Shown piece after piece: positions 14,821-23,081 of a stretch of 34,650 nucleotides of DNA. The position numbers and the translations under genes were made by a program. The stretch is from an uncultured Veillonellaceae bacterium (GTDB lineage Bacteria > Bacillota > Negativicutes > Selenomonadales > Selenomonadaceae). Under the pieces are notes generated by a model. The model saw nothing but the letters and a program-made list of their open reading frames with translations. It ran no database searches and was not told the DNA's origin. The stretch covers positions 1 through 34,650 of the forward strand of contig CAMFES010000010.1 in NCBI GenBank assembly GCA_945949525.1, written 5' to 3'. Positions within the stretch are counted from its first letter, which is position 1. Each line of letters opens with the position of its first letter.

Positions 14821-17010
14821 ATGCTATTAGATAACATCAACAATACCATAGCCAGGGAGCTGCAGGTACGTACTGCCCAGATTGACGCAGCCGTTCAGCT
14901 TCTGGATGACGGCAACACCGTTCCTTTTATCGCACGCTACCGCAAGGAGGCTACCGGCGAGCTGGAGGACGAGCAGCTCCGGACCATAGAGGAGCGCCTC
15001 GCCTATCTGAGAAATTTCGTAAAGCGTCAGGAGGAAATCCTGAACAAAATCGCTGAACAGGGCAAGCTGACGGATGAACTAAAGGCTGCCATTGAGAAGA
15101 CCTCCAAGCTGCAGGAGCTGGAGGATATTTATTTGCCCTACAAGCAGAAAAAACGCACCCGCGCCCAAAAGGCAAAGGAAAAGGGACTGGAGCCCCTGGC
15201 AGCCCTCCTGCTGCAGCAAAAATCCGCAGGCTCGCCGGAGAAGGAAGCAGCCGCCTATATCAATCCGGAGCTGGAGGTCGGTTCCGCGGAGGAGGCCCTT
15301 GCCGGCGCCATGGATATAATCGCAGAAATGATTTCGGAAAATGCCGGCCTGCGCCAGAAGCTCCGGGAAAAAATTCAGCAGACAGGTGTTATTTCCACCT
15401 CCCTGCCGAAAGAAAAGGAAAATACCGACGAGGGCAGGGTATTTCTCATGTACAAGGACTACAGCGAGCCTGTGCGCACCCTGCCTTCCCACCGCATTCT
15501 GGCCATCAACAGAGGCGAGCGCCTCGACTGCCTGAAGGTCAGGCTTGAGGTGGACGAGGAGCGGATGCTACGGCTGATTGAAAAGGAATACATCAAGGGA
15601 GGCTCCGGCTTCCGCCCGCTACTGCAGGAAGCCTGCGCAGACAGCTGGAAACGCCTGCTGGAGCCGTCCCTGGAAAGGGAACTGCGCTCCCAGCTGACGG
15701 AGGCCGCGGAAAAGCAGGCCATCAGCATATTTGGCACCAACCTGAAACAGCTTCTGCTGCAGGCCCCGCTGGCAGGCTATACCGTCATGGGCCTTGACCC
15801 TGGCTACCGCACCGGCTGCAAAATGGCTGTGATTGACGCCACCGGGCAGGTTATCGATCACGGCGTACTCTATATTACCCACGGGGAAAGGGGAGCGTCA
15901 GAGGCTGCCAGAAAGGCTCTCACCCTGATAAAAAAGCACAATGTTACCCTGATTTCCATCGGCAATGGTACCGCCTCCCTGGAAACCGAGGAATTTGCGG
16001 CAAAGCTCATCAAGGACAACAGCCTGAACGTCAGCTACATCATCACCAACGAAGCCGGTGCCTCCGTGTACTCGGCTTCCCCGCTGGCCAAGGAGGAGCT
16101 GCCGGAATACGATGTGACCATCCGCGGCGCGGTTTCCATCGCCCGCCGCGTGCAGGACCCTCTGGCCGAGCTGGTGAAGATTGACCCAAAGGCCATCGGT
16201 GTCGGCCAGTATCAGCATGATGTAAACCAGAAGCAGCTGGCGGATACCCTTGATCAGACGATTGAGGCTGCTGTAAACCATGTAGGCGTGGAGCTGAATA
16301 CAGCCTCCCAGGCTCTTTTAAAGCATGTTGCAGGCATCAATGCCTCGGTGGCCAAGAACATCGTTGCCTATCGCAATGCCAACGGCGCCTTCAAGAGCCG
16401 CCGGGAACTGCTGAAGGTTGCCCGTCTGGGCAATGCGGCCTTTACCCAGTGTGCAGGCTTCCTGCGCATCAATGGCGCCGCATCTCCGCTGGATAATACC
16501 CCGGTGCATCCTGAATCCTACGGACTGGCAGAAAAAATTCTGGCCCGCTTCGGCATGAAGCCATCAGATTTAAATGACAAGGCAAGCCTTGCCCTGCTGC
16601 AGTCCAAGCTGAAGCTGGTGCAGCCTGACAGGCTTGCCGCCGAGCTTTCTGCCGGTGTGCCGACAGTCAAGGACATCATGGAAGCCCTGACCAAGCCGGG
16701 GCGCGACCCCCGCGAGGAGCTGCCTGCGCCCCTGACGAGAAAAGCTATCGTAAAGCTCTCCGATATCAAGCCGGGCACCATTATGCGCGGCACTGTTCGC
16801 AATATTACGGACTTCGGTGTTTTTGTTGATATCGGCATCAAGCAGGCGGGCCTGATTCATATATCCGAGCTGAGCCAAAAACGTATCAAGCACCCCCTGG
16901 ACGTAGTTTCCGTAGGTGATATACTCACGGTCATGGTCATCAGCGTGGATGAGGCCAGAGGCCGTATCGGGCTCAGCCTGAAGCAGGTTCCGACCCAATC
17001 CGCAGTATAA
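14821..17010 (+). CDS. tex: Tex-like S1 RNA-binding protein
   Basis: The 729-residue protein has the complete Tex layout. It comprises an N-terminal helical region with PFIARYRKEATG, a YqgF/RNase H-like domain starting at about residue 318 (MGLDPGYRTGCKMAVID), helix-hairpin-helix segments around 490-560 (VGVELNTASQALLKHVAGI), and a C-terminal S1 domain from about 650 (GTVRNITDFGVFVDIG). Tex acts in transcription and RNA metabolism. The start has AGGAG at good spacing. No terminator follows the stop, so transcripts may run into the IS30 element and the next gene. Confidence 0.96.
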   Translation: MLLDNINNTIARELQVRTAQIDAAVQLLDDGNTVPFIARYRKEATGELEDEQLRTIEERLAYLRNFVKRQEEILNKIAEQGKLTDELKAAIEKTSKLQELEDIYLPYKQKKRTRAQKAKEKGLEPLAALLLQQKSAGSPEKEAAAYINPELEVGSAEEALAGAMDIIAEMISENAGLRQKLREKIQQTGVISTSLPKEKENTDEGRVFLMYKDYSEPVRTLPSHRILAINRGERLDCLKVRLEVDEERMLRLIEKEYIKGGSGFRPLLQEACADSWKRLLEPSLERELRSQLTEAAEKQAISIFGTNLKQLLLQAPLAGYTVMGLDPGYRTGCKMAVIDATGQVIDHGVLYITHGERGASEAARKALTLIKKHNVTLISIGNGTASLETEEFAAKLIKDNSLNVSYIITNEAGASVYSASPLAKEELPEYDVTIRGAVSIARRVQDPLAELVKIDPKAIGVGQYQHDVNQKQLADTLDQTIEAAVNHVGVELNTASQALLKHVAGINASVAKNIVAYRNANGAFKSRRELLKVARLGNAAFTQCAGFLRINGAASPLDNTPVHPESYGLAEKILARFGMKPSDLNDKASLALLQSKLKLVQPDRLAAELSAGVPTVKDIMEALTKPGRDPREELPAPLTRKAIVKLSDIKPGTIMRGTVRNITDFGVFVDIGIKQAGLIHISELSQKRIKHPLDVVSVGDILTVMVISVDEARGRIGLSLKQVPTQSAV

Positions 17011-17035
17011 GAAAGAATAAACACAGAAAACAGGC

Positions 17036-17063
17036 TGGAAATCCGATAAATATACGTTATAAT
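17036..17063 (+). promoter_or_regulatory. Predicted original promoter of the CobT-fusion gene, now separated by IS30
   Basis: TGGAAA (17036-17041), a 16-base spacer and a perfect TATAAT (17058-17063) lie directly before the insertion site. Without the element this promoter would be about 40 bases upstream of the CobT-fusion start codon. Confidence 0.45.
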
Positions 17064-17068
17064 ACAAC

Positions 17069-17081
17069 AAAATACATTGAG
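17069..17081 (+). repeat. Left copy of 13-base direct repeat flanking IS30 element
   Basis: AAAATACATTGAG is repeated exactly at 18301-18313 and is the likely target-site duplication. Thirteen bases is longer than the 2-3 usually seen for the IS30 family. Confidence 0.75.
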
Positions 17082-17127
17082 GGTTGATTGTATAATGAAA
17101 TTGAACAGTTAATCAAAAAATAAAAAT

Positions 17128-17192
17128 CCATAGTGACTACCTGTGTTAAAATGGTTTTGCTCGAATCATCAACAAAGGAGTAATCACTATGG
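17128..17192 (+). promoter_or_regulatory. Inverted repeat able to hide the transposase start codon
   Basis: Bases 17128-17140 and 17180-17192 pair over 13 positions with one mismatch. The right arm spans the end of the ribosome binding site and the ATG. The hairpin would form only in transcripts entering from outside the element, because a transcript started inside the loop lacks the left arm. Confidence 0.6.
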
Positions 17193-18265
17193 ATCAATCC
17201 CATTCTAACACAATTGAGACTTCACGTAAACTAGGAAAGCACTTAACTTTGGATGAAAGGGGGATGATTCAGGCACTGCACCAGCAAGGATATTCTCTAC
17301 GTGACATTGCTACTATCGTGGGCTGTGCGCACACAACCATATACTACGAAATTCGACGTGGAACACCTAAGCCTAATAGCAATCGTGGGCGTAAGCCACA
17401 ATACACAGCCAAGCGTGGGCAAAAAGCTTATGAGGAACACCGGAAACACTCTAGGAGACCTCTGAAAATTTACTGTGAGGATTGCGAACCATTCATCCAA
17501 TGGATGGTAAAGCAGGTGCGTGACAAACGTTGGTCTCTAGATGCTTGCGTTGGGTATGCCAGGCGTTGCAATTTGTTCAATGCAAAGCAAATACCCTGTA
17601 CTAAGACACTTTATAATATGCTCTGGGCTGGAAAGCTGCCCTTGTCTCTTTTCGATATACCACAGGCTCTTAGACGTAAAGCGCATCGCAAATGGACTCG
17701 TAAGAATAAGCGTATAAAAGGGCGTAGTATTGATGAACGGCCTGACATTGTCAACGCTGGCACAGAAATAGGCCATTGGGAGGTTGATACAGTCGTAGGG
17801 CACCGTAAAGGCCATGAAGCTGTCGTTTTCACTGCGGTTGAGAAGGTAACACGCAACTATATTGCCATCCGCATTCCAGAACGTACAAAAGAAGGTATGG
17901 AAGTGGCAATATCGCAATTAAAGGAGCAGTATGGCATCAATCATTTCAGCACAGTATTCAAGACAATGACTGCAGATAATGGTCCAGAATTTACAACATT
18001 CTCCAACCTTGAAAGTCTGGGAACCAAGGTGTATTTTGCACATCCATACAGTTCCTGGGAGCGCCCTCAGAATGAACGTCACAATGGCCTACTGAGAGAG
18101 TTCATACCTAAGGGCACTTCCATAGAGCAGTATACGGATGATGATATCCTTAATATGGCAGACATACTTAACCAGCGTCCGCGCCGTATTTTGGACTATC
18201 ATAGTCCGGCAGATTTGTTTGAAGCATTCCTTGATGAAGTCTACACTATTGATAATATTTATTGA
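17189..18265 (+). CDS. IS30-family transposase
   Basis: The 358-residue protein has an N-terminal helix-turn-helix (LTLDERGMIQALHQQGYSLRDIA, then TIYYEIRRG) and a DDE catalytic domain. The first Asp is in GHWEVDTVVG, the second in TADNGPEF and the Glu in PQNERHNGLLREF, all intact. AAAGGAG precedes the ATG. The gene fills its element, so the copy should be functional. Confidence 0.93.
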   Translation: MDQSHSNTIETSRKLGKHLTLDERGMIQALHQQGYSLRDIATIVGCAHTTIYYEIRRGTPKPNSNRGRKPQYTAKRGQKAYEEHRKHSRRPLKIYCEDCEPFIQWMVKQVRDKRWSLDACVGYARRCNLFNAKQIPCTKTLYNMLWAGKLPLSLFDIPQALRRKAHRKWTRKNKRIKGRSIDERPDIVNAGTEIGHWEVDTVVGHRKGHEAVVFTAVEKVTRNYIAIRIPERTKEGMEVAISQLKEQYGINHFSTVFKTMTADNGPEFTTFSNLESLGTKVYFAHPYSSWERPQNERHNGLLREFIPKGTSIEQYTDDDILNMADILNQRPRRILDYHSPADLFEAFLDEVYTIDNIY

Positions 18266-18300
18266 TTAGAAAAATGTTCAATTTCAACTTGCAATTTACG

Positions 18301-18313
18301 AAAATACATTGAG
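18301..18313 (+). repeat. Right copy of 13-base direct repeat flanking IS30 element
   Basis: Exact copy of 17069-17081, adjoining the right end of the element and just before the ribosome binding site of the next gene. Confidence 0.75.
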
Positions 18314-18331
18314 TGAAAGGGGAAGATTATT

Positions 18332-20527
18332 TTGTCCAAAAAAAGCAAGCTGCGCAAGGCAGGTATAACAAAGATAGTGGTAGAAGATGCAAATCATAAT
18401 AAAATCACTATTTCCAAGGAGGAAATAATGGCAAAAATGCGTGAGCTTGGCCACGAAAGACTCATAAAGGATGTAGTCTGCAAGACCATCAAGCCTGTCA
18501 AGCAGAAGGATGCCGAGGATTATGCCTCTATTGTGAACAAATGGATGCCGCCGGAACACGGCATTGGTGCGCTCATGGAGCTTGCCAAGCGCTATGTATC
18601 AATAGTGGGTATGCCCCTGAAGACCATGCGGACGCCCTTTACCGCCATTTTCTGTGCAGATCATGGCGTGGCAGAGGAAAATGTCAGTGCCTATCCCCCG
18701 GAAACCACCCTGCACATGGCCACCAACTACGTTATTTCCAAGGGCGCAGCGGCCAATGCCTTTGCCAATTTTACCCAAGCCGCTATGGCTGTATTTGATG
18801 TGGGCATCAAAGGGGATACCAGCCAGCTGCCTATTAACAGCACCATGAAAATTGGCTACGGCACGCAAAATGCCACCAAGGGACCGGCTATGACCAGGGA
18901 ACAGGCAGCAACCTCCGTCATGGTGGGCATCACCGTGGCTAACCAGGCCGCAAAGCAGGATTTCTCTGTCCTGCTGCCGGGTGAAATGGGTATTTCCAAC
19001 ACAACTGCCAGTGCCGCCATCACTGCCGTAATGTGCGGCATCACACCTGAGGAGGCTACCGGCAGGGGCACCAATATTTCCGACCAGCGGCTGCAAACAA
19101 AAATCGCCACGGTCAAAAAGATGCTGGAGGTGAACCAGCCTGATGCCTCAGATCCATTTGACGTGCTGGCCAAGGTAGGCGGCTTTGAACTGGGCGCTAT
19201 TGCCGGCCTGATTATCGGTGGTGCCAGCAGCAAAATGCTGACCATCCTGGACGGCTTCAACACCGGTGCAGCAGCCCTGATTGCCGCAGCCATCTGCCCG
19301 ACTGTCAAGGACTACATAGCTGCCTCCCACATAGGCGGCGAGCCGGGGCACAAATATGTGCTGGACAAGCTGGGACTGAAGCCTGTTATGAAACTGGATC
19401 TGAAGCTGGGAGAGGCCATCGGCTCCTCCATCGTGGCAGACCTGCTCATCAAAACCATGATTTCCACCGCCAACCTGACAAAATCCGATGATGAAAAAAT
19501 GGTGTTCATGGACAAGATGAACTGGAACAGCATTCCTGCTGAATCTGTAACCCTTACAGACAAGACCTTTGACTATTATACCAATACTATGCCGGAGCTG
19601 GACAAGGAAGCAATGGAGGCCTGCCAGGCAAGGATTGATAATCTGGCAAAACCAATCTACAGTCTTGGTGTCATAGAAAAGATAGCCACCCAGCTGAGCG
19701 GTATTCTTGGCGAAGAGCTGCCTCACACCGATACAGAGCGGGCCCTGCTTCTGTTCGGCCTGGATAAAATCAACCATCGTGAAGCCAAGAGCGGAGCGGA
19801 AAAACGCCTGCCTGACTCCATCAAAAAGCTGGTTAACGCAGGTGTGGAGCTGACGCCGAAAATGCTTTTTAACTGCCCTGACTACATGTCCAATCCGGCG
19901 GAATGGGAAGACTACGATGAAAAGAACCAAGCCTACACCTTTGAGCAGGCTGCCCTGATTAACGGCTTTGCACAAGCAACTAATGTAGCTCTTCAGTCCT
20001 CCCACCTGTTCCTGGGACACACCCAGATGGATGCCTTTGAGTACGGAAGAGTGCAGGGCGAAAAGCTGGCCCTGAAAAACGGTATTCTGGGTATCGGCAT
20101 GATCGACGGCAGGCCGGAAAACATTGAGGCCATCGCCGACGCCCTGATAGCTGAGGACGGCAGCCTGCGCTACGAGGCTACCAGCTTCCTGAACAACCTG
20201 ACGGAAAACCAGCAGCTGCTGGTCTCTGCCGCGCTTGGTGCCATGATTTCTGCAGCTCACAACCATACCCTGGTGGTGCTGGACAATGAAGCAACCGTCG
20301 CTGTAGCACGCTACGCAGTAAATATGCTGCCGGAGCTGGAGCCGTTCCTGCTGCCGATACAGCCTAATCTGTACCAGCTGAACATAAAGTCCTCTGGCAT
20401 CACGGCTCTTGCAGGCATCAGCCTTGTGACTGCCTCCCTGCACATGCTGAACGATATGAAGACCTTCAGCGAGGCCCAGGTGGCGGTAGCCAATGACGGC
20501 CCCGGCAAGGGCAAGCAGATAAACTGA
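18332..20527 (+). CDS. Fused tandem CobT-like phosphoribosyltransferase (ArsAB-like), cobamide lower-ligand activation
   Basis: The 731-residue protein holds two CobT-like halves. The first (about 60-420) has the full CobT pattern: GEMGISNTTASAAI, the DGFNTGAAAL segment, SHIGGEPGH with the catalytic-base Glu at about residue 337, and LKLGEAIG. The second starts near residue 432 with DNLAKPIYSLGVIEKIA, like the start of CobT, and ends with the SGITALAGISL and MKTFSEAQV segments. It has lost the HxxxExGH motif. CobT activates dimethylbenzimidazole. In Sporomusa the paired homologues ArsA and ArsB activate phenol or p-cresol, and one active site is inactive. The substrate here is inferred. The start is TTG with AGGGG; an ATG at 18428 with AAGGAGG is an alternative. 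Confidence 0.85.
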   Translation: MSKKSKLRKAGITKIVVEDANHNKITISKEEIMAKMRELGHERLIKDVVCKTIKPVKQKDAEDYASIVNKWMPPEHGIGALMELAKRYVSIVGMPLKTMRTPFTAIFCADHGVAEENVSAYPPETTLHMATNYVISKGAAANAFANFTQAAMAVFDVGIKGDTSQLPINSTMKIGYGTQNATKGPAMTREQAATSVMVGITVANQAAKQDFSVLLPGEMGISNTTASAAITAVMCGITPEEATGRGTNISDQRLQTKIATVKKMLEVNQPDASDPFDVLAKVGGFELGAIAGLIIGGASSKMLTILDGFNTGAAALIAAAICPTVKDYIAASHIGGEPGHKYVLDKLGLKPVMKLDLKLGEAIGSSIVADLLIKTMISTANLTKSDDEKMVFMDKMNWNSIPAESVTLTDKTFDYYTNTMPELDKEAMEACQARIDNLAKPIYSLGVIEKIATQLSGILGEELPHTDTERALLLFGLDKINHREAKSGAEKRLPDSIKKLVNAGVELTPKMLFNCPDYMSNPAEWEDYDEKNQAYTFEQAALINGFAQATNVALQSSHLFLGHTQMDAFEYGRVQGEKLALKNGILGIGMIDGRPENIEAIADALIAEDGSLRYEATSFLNNLTENQQLLVSAALGAMISAAHNHTLVVLDNEATVAVARYAVNMLPELEPFLLPIQPNLYQLNIKSSGITALAGISLVTASLHMLNDMKTFSEAQVAVANDGPGKGKQIN

Positions 20528-20582
20528 TAGTGTGAACAGCTCAAATAACATATAAGAACAACATGTAAGGAAAATATATAAA

Positions 20583-20626
20583 AAGTGCAGGAGCCTGTCC
20601 TCTGGCGGCAGGTCCTGCACTTTTTT
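20583..20626 (+). terminator. Terminator between convergent genes
   Basis: AAGTGCAGGA and CAGG pair with TCCTGCACTT and CCTG in a long hairpin, followed by TTTTTT. The complementary strand also has five T after the stem, so it can serve both the CobT fusion and the secreted RelA/SpoT-like gene. Confidence 0.88.
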
Positions 20627-20638
20627 CGTGTCATTTAC

Positions 20639-21517
20639 TCAATGAACTATTCTGCTGTAATTTTTCACTGTCATTATGTCCTTTGGCTGTGCCACAGCCG
20701 CATAAACACTCCTGATGTCCTTATAAAGCTGCTCCTTGCGCTCTGCCGGGGTGTCAGGACTGCGCCATTCTTCATACATGGCATGTGTAGCCCTGTTGGC
20801 GGCAAGGGTTTCCTGTGAATGAATCTGCATCTCGAAATGCACGCCCTGGGCACTGGTAATATCAAGATGGATTGCCTTATAGCGTCCATTAGTATTCAGA
20901 TACTTGTTATCCACCTTTTCCAGCACATAGCCCTTTGTTTGGAGCAGGGAGATGGTCTTGCCGGTCATGGCTGCCATCTGATCATGAGGTACAATCTGGG
21001 TATAGCGTATCAGGTCGCCTGTTTCCTGCACATACTCCACATCGCTTTTAGGCATCCGTCCCTGCCTAATGGCAGTATCCGTCTTGCGCTCTATCTTGCT
21101 CATTATGCTGCTGGCAGTTTTTACTGAATATTCCAGCCCCTCCATGGAAGTCCCCAGCTCATCTGCTATCTCCAGCATATCCATAGTAATGGCAGGCTCG
21201 CTGGCCCTGGCAATATTGTACGCTATCTGTGCCTGCGGCTCGCAGCCTGTCAGAATATAATCATTGTCCGACATACTGCCGGAAACCACAACCTGTCCGG
21301 AACTGTTTCTGTACGGGATACCGCCTAAACGCATCTTATCCATGCTCGCGGAAAAGACACTCTCCCCCAGTGCCATAGCATCAGCAGCTTCTGCAGCTGT
21401 GCAATTATCAAGACTGCAATTCATAGTTGACCATGTAACAGCTGCGGCTATAAGAAGCATGCGCCCCTTACTCAGCCTGTTCAGCCGGGTTACCTTGGCA
21501 ATCTTGTGTAAGTCCAT
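20639..21517 (-). CDS. Secreted protein with RelA/SpoT-like C-terminal domain
   Basis: The 292-residue protein has an N-terminal signal sequence (hydrophobic MLLIAAAVTWSTM, cleavage near AEA/AADA, residues ~20-45). From about residue 125 it shows a RelA/SpoT-type nucleotidyltransferase pattern. A Lys/Ser-containing helix KTASSIMSKI is followed by DLIRYTQIVP, GRYKAIHLDI and FEMQIHSQET, where the Glu corresponds to the catalytic Glu of EIQIRT, then HAMYEEWR. In known members this fold makes (p)ppGpp, or (p)ppApp in the secreted toxin Tas1. The export signal speaks against a normal stringent-response role. A secreted effector or a non-catalytic relative are both possible. The start has AAGGGGGG. 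Confidence 0.65.
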   Translation of the reverse strand: MDLHKIAKVTRLNRLSKGRMLLIAAAVTWSTMNCSLDNCTAAEAADAMALGESVFSASMDKMRLGGIPYRNSSGQVVVSGSMSDNDYILTGCEPQAQIAYNIARASEPAITMDMLEIADELGTSMEGLEYSVKTASSIMSKIERKTDTAIRQGRMPKSDVEYVQETGDLIRYTQIVPHDQMAAMTGKTISLLQTKGYVLEKVDNKYLNTNGRYKAIHLDITSAQGVHFEMQIHSQETLAANRATHAMYEEWRSPDTPAERKEQLYKDIRSVYAAVAQPKDIMTVKNYSRIVH

Positions 21518-21631
21518 CTATATCCCCCCTTACCTATGATATTATAGCAAGGACAGGTGAAAAGATTCTGTAAATTCAGATTTCCATAGTGCTTGAATGT
21601 TATTTGGAGCATATACTGATGTAATTTTTAT

Positions 21632-21702
21632 TTCGTGGACTCTGTTCAGACATTAAAAAGGGGTGAGCAGGGGCAATACCTATAGAAAACACGCTCGCGC
21701 TC
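21632..21702. repeat. Left boundary repeat of the island (inverted copy of 34452-34521)
   Basis: From TTCGTG and CTCTGTTCAGAC through the block around AAAAAGGGGTGAGCAGGGGC to TAGAAAACACGCTCGCGCTC, this ~71-base stretch is nearly identical to the reverse complement of 34452-34521. The two copies enclose the accessory operon. Confidence 0.85.
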
Positions 21703-21703
21703 T

Positions 21704-22002
21704 AGGGATAACAAAACCCTATATCCATGATTATTTTCGGTCTAAATCCTTGTCTGCGTTGTTGTCGTCGGTCGGCATGGAACCACCATGCCTTCCTCCT
21801 CCGCCTAGCATACAAGTATTTATCCTCGAAACTAATTCATGTCAATAGGGTTTCATCATCCCTTTGCGCCTCGCGGATGCTAAACTCTTGCTGCGCCTGA
21901 CGGCTTGCGTAGTCGCAGCACAAGACAACGCATAGCAGTTGTCTTGTACTGGGTGATATGCCACCGGCATATCACCCGCCGCGCACCGAGGCGCGTCTAA
22001 GT
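21704..22002. repeat. Multi-hairpin repeat element (repeat region B)
   Basis: An outer stem pairs 21704-21722 with 21845-21863 (AGGGAT and AAACCCTAT blocks) and encloses GGCATGG/CCATGCC (21774-21792). Next, GCGCCTCG (21866-21873) pairs with CGAGGCGC (21987-21994) and closes three hairpins: GCTGCG/CGCAGC (21890-21919), a 10-base stem ACAAGACAAC/GTTGTCTTGT (21920-21947), and a perfect 12-base stem GGGTGATATGCC/GGCATATCACCC (21951-21977). The ends match the core modules of repeats A2 and C. The flanks 21518-21631 and 22003-22310 show no gene. Confidence 0.75.
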
Positions 22003-22310
22003 ACCTTGCATTGGCACCGCCTTCTCCACCCATCACTTCCCTGCCAAACGCCACTTATGTACACCCTCCCGCATCCCCGCTAACAATCACAATTTTCGCC
22101 ACCCCCCAGCTCCCATTGTCGGTTAGACGCAACCTCCATATTATTCCTAAACCTCATGTGATTTCTGTTCGTCAGATCGGAGATTCGCCTACACCTTCCT
22201 CCAAATTCCACCTCACAATGTCCCCCCTTGGTGTTCCTCTATGTCATTCCCACTATTAGATCCGACTAAGATTTTTCCCCATTATAGTGCGCCCATGCTG
22301 GGCGCAACAC

Positions 22311-22345
22311 AAAAAAGAGAGCCAGCAATATAGAATGCCGGCTCA
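22311..22345 (-). terminator. Terminator of the small secreted-protein gene
   Basis: On the minus strand GAGCCGGC pairs with GCTGGCTC (one G-T pair) around a 10-base loop, followed by TCTTTTTT. A further hairpin GCGCCC/GGGCGC lies just beyond, near 22289-22304. Confidence 0.85.
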
Positions 22346-22354
22346 TTTTATTTT

Positions 22355-22888
22355 TTATTCAAATAATGGTTCATTTTCGCTTGCAGAATAAAAAAATAAT
22401 GGTCCGCTGTCTCTTTCCTCGGAAAAAGACCTAATAACCAGTCGATTTATTTTATTGCACCAAGTAAAAGCAACTTTGTTACCATCAAGGTGTATTCGTT
22501 GTAATTCAAGCTTTGTCAAACCGATTGTAGTTAGAATAGCATCGTTAAAAGATATATATTGCTCACAATCTGCATCATTGGATGTATCACAGAACTTGGT
22601 AATGCTGCAAGCTATATTTTGAACACAATTATTGTCATTAATATCAAAAAGAATTACAAATTTATTATTCTGGGACACATATATTACATCATTGTCCTCC
22701 GAAGAATAATTTGGGTGTGTTTTCAAAATGAATTCATCAGGAACTTCTAAATTAAATTTTTCCACAAAGCTTTGTACATCAGAATCAGTTACTTGCATAG
22801 GATGAAAATTGTGGTCGTAATCATCAGCATAGCAAGTGTTGAATACGGCAAAAAAGGTAAAAAGTAGAATAGTTAATAGTTTTTTCAT
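22355..22888 (-). CDS. Small secreted protein of unknown function
   Basis: I do not recognise the family. The 177-residue product starts MKKLLTILLFTFFAVFNTCYA, a clear signal peptide with a cleavage site before DDYDHN. The mature part is acidic, Asn/Asp-rich and has six cysteines (for example NNCVQNIAC and KFCDTSNDADC) that could form disulphides. It is strongly AT-rich, unlike the core genes, which suggests recent transfer. AAGGTGG precedes the ATG and a terminator follows the stop, so it is a separate unit next to the DrmAB operon. No clear terminator separates it from drmB, 193 bases upstream. Confidence 0.75.
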   Translation of the reverse strand: MKKLLTILLFTFFAVFNTCYADDYDHNFHPMQVTDSDVQSFVEKFNLEVPDEFILKTHPNYSSEDNDVIYVSQNNKFVILFDINDNNCVQNIACSITKFCDTSNDADCEQYISFNDAILTTIGLTKLELQRIHLDGNKVAFTWCNKINRLVIRSFSEERDSGPLFFYSASENEPLFE

Positions 22889-23081
22889 GCTTTACACCAC
22901 CTTATACATTTTTCTATAGTATAACATATTTTATGGGAAGAAAATTTTTATAAACAAGTTACGATATGGATTGATATTAACAAGTTAATGCCATGTTTAG
23001 ACAAATTCGAGAACTTATTCATCAGATTTGGCTAAAATAATATGAAAAAGTTTCCTATATCGTCGAAGCACCGAGTAAGTA

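Larger units (their letters stand above)
17082..18300 (+). mobile_element. IS30-family insertion sequence, apparently intact
   Basis: The element is 1219 bases, defined by the 13-base direct repeats outside it and by terminal inverted repeats of about 26 bases. These share the block TGAAATTGAACA (left about 17096-17107, right as its complement near 18275-18286) at the same distance from both ends. It holds one full-length transposase gene. It inserted between tex and the CobT-fusion gene at the predicted transcription start of the latter. Confidence 0.85.

Noticed and set aside
19148-20620. 490-codon open frame on the minus strand opposite the CobT fusion
   Set aside because: It lies fully antisense to a clearly recognised gene and encodes a His/Gln-rich sequence with no domain. 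Long antisense frames arise here from codon bias.
21842-22054. 70-codon open frame on the minus strand inside repeat B
   Set aside because: It follows the hairpin arms of the structured repeat, and its sequence is explained by the palindromes.
22011-22259. 82-codon open frame on the plus strand after repeat B
   Set aside because: C-rich, no ribosome binding site and no recognisable domain; probably repeat-associated non-coding DNA.
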